Below are positions 1 to 7,175 of a stretch of DNA of 11,999 bases, piece by piece. Position numbers and translations under genes: made by a program. Source of the DNA: an uncultured Oxalobacteraceae bacterium. Lineage in GTDB: Bacteria > Pseudomonadota > Gammaproteobacteria > Burkholderiales > Burkholderiaceae. The DNA is taken from positions 1 to 11,999 of the forward strand of contig CAMLFK010000146.1 in assembly GCA_946479255.1 (NCBI GenBank), in the 5' to 3' direction. The notes beneath the pieces are model-generated. The model worked only from the letters and a program-made list of their open reading frames with translations. It was not told where the DNA came from and did not search any database. Position 1 is the first letter of the stretch. The number at the start of each line of letters is the position of its first letter.

Positions 1-1
1 C

Positions 2-745
2 GTCAAGTTCCGCTCCGGCTTCTGGAATGGCCGTCCGGTCAAGACCCACATGACCCAGCTGGTCGAAGCCCTGGGCCAGCTGGCGGCCCAGTACGGCGCC
101 TGGGTGCGCCTGCACTATGTATATCCGTATCCGCACGTCGACCAGGTGATCCCGATGATGAGCGGCGGCCATGTGCTGCCTTACCTCGACATTCCGCTGC
201 AGCACGCCCATCCCGAGGTGCTCAAGCGCATGAAGCGCCCGGCCAGCGGAGAGAAGAACCTCGACCGCATCCAGGCCTGGCGTGCCATGAACCCGGACCT
301 GACCATCCGCTCGACCTTCATCGCCGGCTTCCCCGGCGAGACCGAAGCCGAGTTCGAATACCTGCTGGACTTCCTCAAGGAAGCGCAGATCGACCGTCTG
401 GGCTGCTTCGCCTATTCACCCGTCGATGGCGCCACCGCCAACGAACTGGCCAATCCCGTGCCGGAAGAAGTGCGCGAGGAACGCCGCGCGCGCGTCATGC
501 TCTTGCAGGAAGAAATTTCCGCCAAGCGCTTGCAAGCCAAGGTCGGCAAGACCGTGCGCGTGCTTGTCGATGAAGTCAACGCGCGCGAAGTCATCGGCCG
601 CTCGGCCGCGGACGCGCCCGAAATCGACGGCGTGGTACACATCAAGCGCTCGCTGGTGCCGGGCAAAAAATTATCCGTCGGCGAATTTGCCGACGTGACC
701 GTTACCAAGGCCGACGCGCACGATCTCTGGGCTTCGGTCCTTTAA
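2..745 (+). CDS. rimO: Ribosomal protein S12 methylthiotransferase RimO, C-terminal part (5' end outside window)
   Basis: RimO is a cytoplasmic radical-SAM iron-sulfur enzyme that adds a methylthio group to the conserved aspartate of ribosomal protein S12. The 247 visible residues begin mid-protein ([16 protein letters not shown]) and run to a TAA stop. They cover the second half of the radical-SAM barrel, with the hallmark strings [24 protein letters not shown] and [14 protein letters not shown]-terminal TRAM-like domain follows, with [16 protein letters not shown] and a terminal DLWAS. These strings match my recollection of E. coli RimO (about 441 residues) closely, and distinguish it from the tRNA enzyme MiaB. 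The CxxxCxxC cluster motif and the N-terminal UPF0004 domain must lie upstream of base 1. metC follows on the same strand after 16 bases, so the two may be co-transcribed. Identification is firm; only the missing start is unknown. Confidence 0.95.
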   Translation, partial: VKFRSGFWNGRPVKTHMTQLVEALGQLAAQYGAWVRLHYVYPYPHVDQVIPMMSGGHVLPYLDIPLQHAHPEVLKRMKRPASGEKNLDRIQAWRAMNPDLTIRSTFIAGFPGETEAEFEYLLDFLKEAQIDRLGCFAYSPVDGATANELANPVPEEVREERRARVMLLQEEISAKRLQAKVGKTVRVLVDEVNAREVIGRSAADAPEIDGVVHIKRSLVPGKKLSVGEFADVTVTKADAHDLWASVL

Positions 746-761
746 GGCGAGGAAGCAGCGA

Positions 762-1931
762 ATGGCCAAAAAAATCCAGACTTCGCTGATCCACAACGAC
801 TACCAGCCGCCGGCTGGCTTCGGCGCCTTTCCGCCGCCCATCTATCACGCCTCCACGGTGCTGTTCAAAAGCGTGGCGGAAATGCGGGCGGGCGACTGGA
901 AGAACAAGAACGCCTATACCTACGGCCTGCACGGCACGCCGACCACCTTCACCCTGGAAGCGCGCATCGCCGACATCGAAGGCGGCCAGTATTGCCTGCT
1001 GGCGCCCAGCGGCCTGGCGGCGATCGCCATGGTCGACCTCGCCATCCTGAAGGCCGGCGACGATGTGCTCCTGCCGGACAACGTGTACAACCCCAACCGC
1101 GAACTGGGCCGCTGGCTCAGTGCCGACTTCGGTATCACCGCGCGCTATTACGACCCGCTGATCGGCGCCGGCATCGACGCGCTGATCCAGCCCAACACCA
1201 AGTTGATCTGGACCGAGGCACCCGGCTCGGTATCGATGGAAGTGCCGGACCTGCCGGCCATCTGCACCGCCGCCCATGCGCGCGGTGTGCTGGTGGCGCT
1301 GGACAATACCTGGTCGGGCGGGCTGGCGCTGTGCGGCTTCGATGTGGGCGTCGATATCGTCATGCAGGCGCTGACCAAGTACCAGTCGGGCGGCTCCGAC
1401 GTGCTGATGGGAGCGGTGGTGACGCGCGACCGTGCGCTGATCGACCGGATCGCCTTGTCGCACATGCGCCTCGGAATGGGCGTGAGCCCGGACGATGCCT
1501 ACCTCGTCATGCGCGGGCTGCAAACCATGAAGCTGCGCTTCGACGCCCACGACGCCAGCGCCCGTAAGGTTGCCGCCTGGCTCAAAAGCCGCCCGGAGAT
1601 TAGCAAAGTGCTGCACCCGGCCTTGCCGGACTGCCCCGGCCACGAGCACTGGACGCGCGACTTCACCGGTGCCGGCGGCCTGTTTTCCGTCATCTTCGAT
1701 GCGCGTTATACGGAACAACAGACCGACCGCTTCGTCGATGCGCTGGAGTTTTTCGGCCTTGGCTACAGCTGGGGCGGCGCCGCCAGCCTGGTGATGCCGT
1801 ACCGCATACAGGCGATGCGCCGTAACTGGACGGATAAGGGCATCCTGGTGCGCTTTAATATTGGCCTGGAAGACACCGATGACCTGATCGCCGATCTCGA
1901 TCAGGCTTTGGATGTCATGGTGCAGGCTTAG
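762..1931 (+). CDS. metC: Cystathionine beta-lyase (PLP-dependent trans-sulfuration enzyme)
   Basis: Cytoplasmic PLP enzyme that cleaves cystathionine to homocysteine, ammonia and pyruvate in methionine synthesis. The 389-residue length is normal for the Cys/Met-metabolism PLP family. Visible hallmarks are the PLP lysine K206 in ALTKYQSGGSD, the cofactor-ring aspartate in LDNTW (D181), APGS near 153-156, YSWGG at 335-339 (typical of MetC rather than gamma-synthase) and the carboxylate-binding arginine in LVRFNIGLED (R364). Two positions differ from E. coli MetC as I recall it: YGRRGT is YGLHGT here, and GHSD is GGSD. The ATG is preceded by a purine-rich GAGGAA-type ribosome site just after the rimO stop. 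The last 17 bases overlap the convergent end of the ModE-like gene. A related family member such as methionine gamma-lyase cannot be fully excluded, but the YSWGG and overall match favour beta-lyase. Confidence 0.9.
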   Translation: MAKKIQTSLIHNDYQPPAGFGAFPPPIYHASTVLFKSVAEMRAGDWKNKNAYTYGLHGTPTTFTLEARIADIEGGQYCLLAPSGLAAIAMVDLAILKAGDDVLLPDNVYNPNRELGRWLSADFGITARYYDPLIGAGIDALIQPNTKLIWTEAPGSVSMEVPDLPAICTAAHARGVLVALDNTWSGGLALCGFDVGVDIVMQALTKYQSGGSDVLMGAVVTRDRALIDRIALSHMRLGMGVSPDDAYLVMRGLQTMKLRFDAHDASARKVAAWLKSRPEISKVLHPALPDCPGHEHWTRDFTGAGGLFSVIFDARYTEQQTDRFVDALEFFGLGYSWGGAASLVMPYRIQAMRRNWTDKGILVRFNIGLEDTDDLIADLDQALDVMVQA

Positions 1932-2262
1932 CCAGCCCGGCAAATTCATCCAGATGCGCTTGTGCTGCTTCCATCGCTGCAGCTTCCATCGCCCGATACT
2001 GCGCCAGCACGCGCAAGCCCATGCCGGTCACGACCGCGCCGCCACCCTGGCGCCCACCCGCGGCGCTGCTGACCAGCGGTTCGCGAAAACTCCGGTTCAT
2101 CACATCCACCAGCAGCCAGGCGCGGCGGTAGGACATGTCCAGCGAGCGCGCGGCGGCGCTGATCGAACCGGCTTCCTGGATCGCTTCGAGCAGCGCGGCT
2201 TTGCCGGGGCCCATGGCAATGTCACCGTCGCGCAATACGCGTAGTTTCAACGAGATCTTCAT
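1915..2262 (-). CDS. ModE-type winged helix-turn-helix regulator, DNA-binding domain only
   Basis: A 115-residue protein matching the N-terminal domain of ModE, the molybdate-responsive repressor. A short beta/alpha N-terminus is followed by a helix-turn-helix around residues 33-55 (GSISAAARSLDMSYRRAW), the MN motif, and the wing AAGGRQGGGAVVT at 67-79. A helical tail, probably for dimerisation, completes it. E. coli ModE is about 262 residues and carries two molybdate-binding TOBE domains after this region; here the protein ends before any TOBE domain. The start ATG overlaps the modC stop as ATGA, so it is the last, translationally coupled gene of modABC. Its 3' end overlaps metC by 17 bases tail to tail. 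It presumably controls the palindrome before modA, but how it would sense molybdate without the usual domain is unclear. Single-domain ModE proteins are known in other bacteria, so this is probably not a damaged gene. Confidence 0.85.
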   Translation of the reverse strand: MKISLKLRVLRDGDIAMGPGKAALLEAIQEAGSISAAARSLDMSYRRAWLLVDVMNRSFREPLVSSAAGGRQGGGAVVTGMGLRVLAQYRAMEAAAMEAAQAHLDEFAGLAKPAP

Positions 2263-3362
2263 TCGTCACCCTTCGTTGAGGCCAGTGCCGCCGCTTTCAC
2301 CTGTGCCCAGACCGCCTTGCCCGGTGCCAGGCCGAGCTGGTCGCGCGAGCGCCGTGTGATGCGTGCCAGCAGCGGCGTGCCGCCGGCATCGAGCCTGACG
2401 ATGACGTGAGCGCCTTCATTTATTTCCCGCTGATCCGTCACGGTCGCGTACAGATGGTTCAGGATCGATCCATCGGCCTGCTGCGTCAACGCCAGGCTGA
2501 CGTCGCGCGCCAGGATGCGCAGCCGCAGCGTGGCGCCAGGCGCAAGAGCGGGGGAAGCGATATGAACCGTGCCACCGGCGGCGCGCAGGCGCAGCAGGCC
2601 ATACTCCGCGTCGTACTCTTCCACCACGGCATTGACCAGCGCGCCGGCTTCATCGGCCAGCGCGGTCGACAGGTCGAGCCGCGCCACGGTGTCGGCGGCC
2701 GGTCCGCTGGCCAGCACCTGTCCATTTTCCAGCAGCACGATATGGTCGGCCAGGCGCGCCACCTCGGCCATGGAATGGCTCACGTATAACATCGGGATGT
2801 CGAGTTCCTGGTGGATGCGCTCCAGGTAGGGCAGCACTTCCTCCTTGCGCTTGCCGTCGAGCGCTGCGAGCGGCTCATCCATCAGCAGCAGGCGTGGCCG
2901 TGACAGCAGCGCACGGGCCAGTGCGACACGCTGGCGTTCGCCGCCGGACAGGTCCGTGGTGCGACGTTCCAGCAAGTGGCCGATCCCCAGCAGGGAAAGC
3001 GCCTGCTCCATTACCCCGTCGCTTTTGCCGGCGGGCGCGCGCTTGCGGGCGAAGTCCAGGTTGCCGCGCACGGACAAGTGCGGGAATAAGCTGGCTTCCT
3101 GAAATACATAGCCGATTGGGCGACGGTGGCAGGGCAGGAAGATTCCGTCGGCGTCATCCTGCCAGACTTCGCCGTTAATGGCGAGATACGCACCCGGATG
3201 GCGTTCGAGCCCGGCGATGCCGCGCAGGAGCGTGGTCTTGCCGGAGCCGGAGTGCCCGAACAGGGCGGTCACGCCCCGGCCCGGCAGGTCCAGCCTGGCC
3301 TCCAGGGTGAACGCGTCGCGCCTGACATTGAAATGCGCGTGGATGGACGGCGGCTGGCTCAT
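2259..3362 (-). CDS. modC: Molybdate ABC transporter ATP-binding protein ModC
   Basis: The ATPase that powers molybdate import on the cytoplasmic face of ModB. The 367 residues show the Walker A GHSGSGKT (36-43), Q-loop glutamine near 88, ABC signature LSGGERQ (138-144), Walker B LLLMDEP (158-164) and switch histidine in YVSHS (H196). A C-terminal Mop/TOBE molybdate-binding domain lies at roughly 300-360, including [14 protein letters not shown]. The TOBE domain and the neighbours identify it as ModC rather than a sulfate or iron ATPase. The reading frame stays open for 191 codons upstream, but the ATG at 3362 overlaps the modB stop (ATGA) and begins the conserved domain, so it is the right start. 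The gene ends in another ATGA overlap with the ModE-like gene, indicating tight translational coupling. Confidence 0.95.
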   Translation of the reverse strand: MSQPPSIHAHFNVRRDAFTLEARLDLPGRGVTALFGHSGSGKTTLLRGIAGLERHPGAYLAINGEVWQDDADGIFLPCHRRPIGYVFQEASLFPHLSVRGNLDFARKRAPAGKSDGVMEQALSLLGIGHLLERRTTDLSGGERQRVALARALLSRPRLLLMDEPLAALDGKRKEEVLPYLERIHQELDIPMLYVSHSMAEVARLADHIVLLENGQVLASGPAADTVARLDLSTALADEAGALVNAVVEEYDAEYGLLRLRAAGGTVHIASPALAPGATLRLRILARDVSLALTQQADGSILNHLYATVTDQREINEGAHVIVRLDAGGTPLLARITRRSRDQLGLAPGKAVWAQVKAAALASTKGDE

Positions 3363-4033
3363 GGCTTCTTCTGCGTCGGATTGAAGGTGTACAGCAACAG
3401 CAGCGCAACGAAACTTATCAGCAGCATGCCGCCGGATAGCCAGTGCGCCTGCGCATACTCGATCGCTTCCACATGGCCATAAATCTGCATCGACACCACC
3501 CGCGTTTTGTCCGGAATATTCCCGCCGATCATAAGCACCACACCAAACTCGCCGATCGTGTGGGCAAACCCGAGCGTTGCCGCCGTGATGAAGCCCGGCT
3601 TGGACAAGGGCAGCACCACCGAGAAGAAGGTATCGAGTGGACTGGCGCGCAGGGTTGCGGCGACTTCCAGCGGCCGGGTGCCGATGGCTTCGAAGGCGTT
3701 TTGCAAGGGCTGCACGACAAACGGCAGGGAGTAGAACACCGAGCCGATCACCAGGCCCGGAAAAGTGAAGGGCAGCAGGCTGATGCCAAGCGTCTGTGTG
3801 ATCTGGCCGATCGGGCCGCTCGGTCCCATCGCCACCAGCAGGTAAAAGCCCAATACCGTCGGCGGCAGCACCAGGGGCAGGGCGACCAGCGCGCCAAGTG
3901 CGCCTTTGAGGCCCGAACGGGTTTGCGACAGCCACCAGGCCAGCGGCGTGCCCAGCAGGAGCAGCACGACCGTGACCACCGTTGCCAGCTTGAAGGTCAG
4001 CCAGAGGGCGCCCCAGTCGTCAGGCGTCAGCAT
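3359..4033 (-). CDS. modB: Molybdate ABC transporter permease ModB
   Basis: Inner-membrane channel subunit of the molybdate importer. The 224 residues match ModB length (about 225-230). Hydrophobic segments can be seen near residues 12-35, 45-68, 88-110, 148-170 and 198-216. The ModB-typical stretch [15 protein letters not shown] is at about 52-66. The ATPase-coupling EAA loop reads [20 protein letters not shown] (123-142) and is followed by a membrane segment with [17 protein letters not shown]. In the EAA loop the usual glycine is replaced by arginine (TLRAS instead of TLGAS), a modest deviation I would not overread. The gene starts six bases after the modA stop and ends in an ATGA overlap with modC, consistent with a single operon. 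Confidence 0.95.
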   Translation of the reverse strand: MLTPDDWGALWLTFKLATVVTVVLLLLGTPLAWWLSQTRSGLKGALGALVALPLVLPPTVLGFYLLVAMGPSGPIGQITQTLGISLLPFTFPGLVIGSVFYSLPFVVQPLQNAFEAIGTRPLEVAATLRASPLDTFFSVVLPLSKPGFITAATLGFAHTIGEFGVVLMIGGNIPDKTRVVSMQIYGHVEAIEYAQAHWLSGGMLLISFVALLLLYTFNPTQKKP

Positions 4034-4039
4034 GCGCGC

Positions 4040-4841
<802 letters not shown>

Positions 4842-4842
4842 G

Positions 4843-5217
4843 TTAAACCGGCATCGGCTTGTTGTTGTTCAAATCCAGGAAACCGCGGATCAGGCGGTAG
4901 GCCTTCCATACCCAGGCAATGCCCCAGATGGCGAAGGCGATCGGAAAGCCGATCAGGATCCAGCCCAGAGTCACCATGACCAGCCAGCCCAGCCCCATCC
5001 ACAGCGCGTAGAACCAGAACGAGCGGATCATCCAGGTGTGATGGCTGTAGACCAGCGTGCCCGCCGTTTCTGGCCGCTTGGAATAGTTGAAAAAGATCGG
5101 GATGATCGACAGCAGCCCGAGCGAAAAGAAGAAGGTCACCCCATGCACCGCGTACAGGATGCGCGCGGTGTTCTTTTCGTCTTCCACATTTTGGTCCAAA
5201 ATCAGTTCTTGCGACAT
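4843..5217 (-). CDS. Small DUF4870-like membrane protein
   Basis: A 124-residue protein of unknown function. After a charged N-terminus (MSQELILDQNVEDEKN) come hydrophobic segments at about 21-43 and 66-103 (probably two helices in the latter), with an H-H-TWMIRSFWFY stretch between them. The C-terminus is short and polar. Layout, length and the SHHTWMIRSFWF region resemble the DUF4870/Tic20-like family of small bacterial membrane proteins; I recall this from family features and did not search. The frame is open further upstream into trxC, but the ATG at 5217 has an AGGGAG ribosome site and begins the protein-like sequence. It lies 32 bases after trxC on the same strand, suggesting co-transcription. 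Its stop codon is followed almost directly by the modA leader palindrome. Confidence 0.75.
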   Translation of the reverse strand: MSQELILDQNVEDEKNTARILYAVHGVTFFFSLGLLSIIPIFFNYSKRPETAGTLVYSHHTWMIRSFWFYALWMGLGWLVMVTLGWILIGFPIAFAIWGIAWVWKAYRLIRGFLDLNNNKPMPV

Positions 5218-5249
5218 GATGCGCTCCCTATGCAGTTGCAATAATTGTA

Positions 5250-5684
5250 TCAGGAGTGAGATTTTGCCCACGCCACGATACTCGCTGCGTCCATGGCGCC
5301 GGCCTGGCGCGCCACTTCGCGGCCGTTGCGGAACAGTGCCAGGGTAGGAATGCTGCGGATGTTGTAGCGCGCTCCCAGCTCCTGGTTGGCTTCGGTATCG
5401 ACCTTTAACAGGCGCATGCCCGGTTCGAGCCGGGCTGCCGCCTGCTGGTAAGCCGGGGTCATCATCTTGCAAGGCCCGCACCACGGCGCCCAGAAATCGA
5501 CCAGCACCGGCAGGTCGTTGCGCTCGATGTGCTTGGCGAAGCGCGCGCTGGTGACATCGGTCGGCTTGCCGTTGAACAGTTCGCGCGTGCACTTGCCGCA
5601 CACCGGCTGGTCCGCCAGCCGCTCACTGGCCAGCCGGTTGACTGCGTCGCAATGGGGGCAGACGATATGGACGGGTTCGCTCAT
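5250..5684 (-). CDS. trxC: Thioredoxin 2 (zinc-ribbon thioredoxin TrxC)
   Basis: Cytoplasmic thiol-disulfide reductase of the TrxC type, involved in protein disulfide reduction and oxidative-stress defence. The 144 residues begin with a zinc ribbon, CPHC (Cys9, Cys12) and CGKC (Cys29, Cys32), which separates TrxC from thioredoxin 1. The thioredoxin fold follows, with the active site WCGPC (68-72) in VDFWAPWCGPCKMM, the SIPT cis-proline (P113) and the FRNGREV strand. Length agrees with E. coli TrxC (139). The frame is open 35 codons upstream, but the ATG at 5684 has an AGGAG site six bases away and starts exactly at the zinc ribbon. It is divergent from the DUF72 gene across a 92-base gap and likely co-transcribed with the small membrane-protein gene downstream. 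Confidence 0.94.
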   Translation of the reverse strand: MSEPVHIVCPHCDAVNRLASERLADQPVCGKCTRELFNGKPTDVTSARFAKHIERNDLPVLVDFWAPWCGPCKMMTPAYQQAAARLEPGMRLLKVDTEANQELGARYNIRSIPTLALFRNGREVARQAGAMDAASIVAWAKSHS

Positions 5685-5776
5685 GGAGGTCTCCTGTAAG
5701 TTATTCGATATCACTATTGTAAGGTCGGTCCTGCCGGACAGGCCGCCCGGCTGGCGCGCTGCTACACTCGTCCGCC
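5685..5776. promoter_or_regulatory. Divergent intergenic region between trxC and the DUF72 gene
   Basis: This 92-base gap must hold the start signals for both divergent genes. On the trxC strand there is an AGGAG ribosome site and a TACAAT -10-like hexamer at 5716-5721, but no good -35 seventeen bases upstream of it. On the plus strand TACACT at 5763-5768 is a possible -10 for the DUF72 gene, which would give a very short leader. Both promoter assignments are weak. Confidence 0.3.
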
Positions 5777-6523
5777 ATGAGCAGACCACTTCGGACCCCA
5801 GGTATCCTGCGCATCGGCTGCGCCGGCTGGACCATTCCGCGAATTTCCGCCGGCGCGTTTCCGGCCGAGGGCAGCCATCTGGAGCGCTACGCGGCCGTGC
5901 TCAACACGGTCGAAATCAACTCGTCCTTTTACAAGCCGCACCAGCCCAAGACCTACGCGCGCTGGGCGGACAGCGTGCCCGAGGATTTCCGCTTTTCAGT
6001 CAAGCTGCCGCGCAGCATCACGCACGAGGCCCGCCTGATCGATATCGAGGAACGCTTGCAGCGCTTCGCCACGGAAGCCGGCGCACTGGGCGGCAAGCTG
6101 GGCGCGGTGCTGGTGCAACTGCCGCCCAGCCTGGTGTTTGCGGAAGAAATCGCCGCGCCATTTTTTGCGCGCATGAAAGATAGCTTCGGCTGCACGCTGG
6201 CCTGCGAAGCGCGCAATGAAAGCTGGTTTGGAGACAGTGCGACGGCACTGCTGACCCGGCAGGGGATCACCCGGGTGATCGCCGATCCCGCCAAAGGTCA
6301 ACCGGGTCCGCATGTGCCGACCACCGCGGCCATCTACGCGCGCCTGCACGGCTCGCCGCGCATCTACTACTCGCCTTATGCGGCGGATTATTTGGAGCAA
6401 CTGGGGCGCGACATGGCCGTGCATGCCGCAGCAGGACGGGATGTGTGGGTGATCTTCGATAACACCTTGTCGCCCACTTTCATGGACGAGGCGTTGAGTG
6501 TACGTCGACGACATGCAGGCTGA
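5777..6523 (+). CDS. DUF72 (YecE-like) TIM-barrel protein of unknown function
   Basis: A 248-residue protein of the widespread DUF72 family, predicted to adopt a TIM barrel; no reaction is established to my knowledge. Family blocks visible in order are IGCAGWTIPR (13-22), NTVEINSSFYKP (43-54), FRFSVKLPRSITH (71-83), LGAVLVQLPPSL (108-119), CEARNESWF (143-151), YARLHGSPRIYYSPY (187-201) and VWVIFDNT (223-230). The conserved acidic and aromatic residues of these blocks, which line the presumed pocket, are intact. After DNT the last 18 residues end in an arginine-rich SVRRRHAG, shorter and more basic than I would expect, though this family's C-terminus varies. The gene diverges from trxC, and the GyrI-like gene follows on the same strand 22 bases later, so the two may be co-transcribed. 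Confidence 0.88.
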   Translation: MSRPLRTPGILRIGCAGWTIPRISAGAFPAEGSHLERYAAVLNTVEINSSFYKPHQPKTYARWADSVPEDFRFSVKLPRSITHEARLIDIEERLQRFATEAGALGGKLGAVLVQLPPSLVFAEEIAAPFFARMKDSFGCTLACEARNESWFGDSATALLTRQGITRVIADPAKGQPGPHVPTTAAIYARLHGSPRIYYSPYAADYLEQLGRDMAVHAAAGRDVWVIFDNTLSPTFMDEALSVRRRHAG

Positions 6524-6545
6524 TGTTTTGGCTATCATGGCATTC

Positions 6546-7154
6546 ATGGAAAAAATCGATCTCAAGAAGCAATTGAAGCCGCTGTACTCACCATCGGCGA
6601 AAGAAGTCATGGAGCTCGATGTGCCGGGCTTCAAGTACCTCATGATTGACGGTCAAGGCGATCCCAACACGACGCCAGCCTACGCGCAGGCGGTCGAAGC
6701 CTTATTCTCCGTCTCGTACACCCTCAAGTTCATGGTCAAGAAGGGCATGCCTCCGGTCGATTACGCGGTCATGCCGCTGGAAGGCCTGTGGTGGGCGGAC
6801 GACCTGGCGGCGTTTGCGACCGGGGACCGCAGCCAATGGAAGTGGACCATGATGATCATGCAGCCAGCGTTCGTCGAGGATGAGCTCATCTACGCGGCGC
6901 TGGCCGAGGTGAAGCGAAAGAAGGGACTGGCCGCCCTCGACGATCTGCGCCTGGAGAGCCTGACCGAAGGCCGCTGCGCGCAGATCCTGCATGTCGGTCC
7001 ATTTACGGAAGAGGGGCCGGCCATCGAGCGCCTGCATGCCTACATCGAGGCGCGCGGCGGCCTGCGCGGAAAGCACCACGAAATCTACCTGAGCGATATT
7101 CGCCGCGCCGATCCGAAGAACTGGAAGACCGTCATCCGCCAGCCGATGCAATGA
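6546..7154 (+). CDS. GyrI-like small-molecule-binding domain protein
   Basis: A 202-residue stand-alone protein of the GyrI-like family, related to the effector-binding domain of SoxR/BmrR-type regulators and DNA gyrase inhibitor GyrI. It has no DNA-binding domain. Family features are the N-terminal MEKIDLKKQLKPLYSPSAKE, the FKYLMIDGQGDPNT strand-loop (29-42), VDYAVMPLEGLWWADD (71-86), WKWTMMIMQP (98-107) and the second repeat ending RGKHHEIYLSDIRR (174-187) with RQP near the C-terminus. The start is uncertain: in-frame ATGs at 6537 and 6513 and a GTG at 6498 with a better GAGG ribosome site lie upstream, overlapping or abutting the DUF72 gene. I chose 6546 because homologues, as I recall them, begin at MEKID. 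It converges on the histidine kinase gene with only 21 bases between stops. Confidence 0.85.
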   Translation: MEKIDLKKQLKPLYSPSAKEVMELDVPGFKYLMIDGQGDPNTTPAYAQAVEALFSVSYTLKFMVKKGMPPVDYAVMPLEGLWWADDLAAFATGDRSQWKWTMMIMQPAFVEDELIYAALAEVKRKKGLAALDDLRLESLTEGRCAQILHVGPFTEEGPAIERLHAYIEARGGLRGKHHEIYLSDIRRADPKNWKTVIRQPMQ

Positions 7155-7175
7155 CGCCGGTTCAGCCTGGATGCA

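Noticed and set aside
702..1949. Long open frame of 415 codons on the minus strand opposite metC
   Set aside because: It mirrors a strongly supported metC in a GC-rich genome; its composition (rich in R, H, Q, G, A) and lack of any recognisable domain mark it as an antisense shadow.
3363..3935. In-frame extension upstream of modC that would make a 558-residue protein
   Set aside because: It runs through modB in another frame, has no protein-like features, and the modC ATG at 3362 overlaps the modB stop as expected for a coupled operon.
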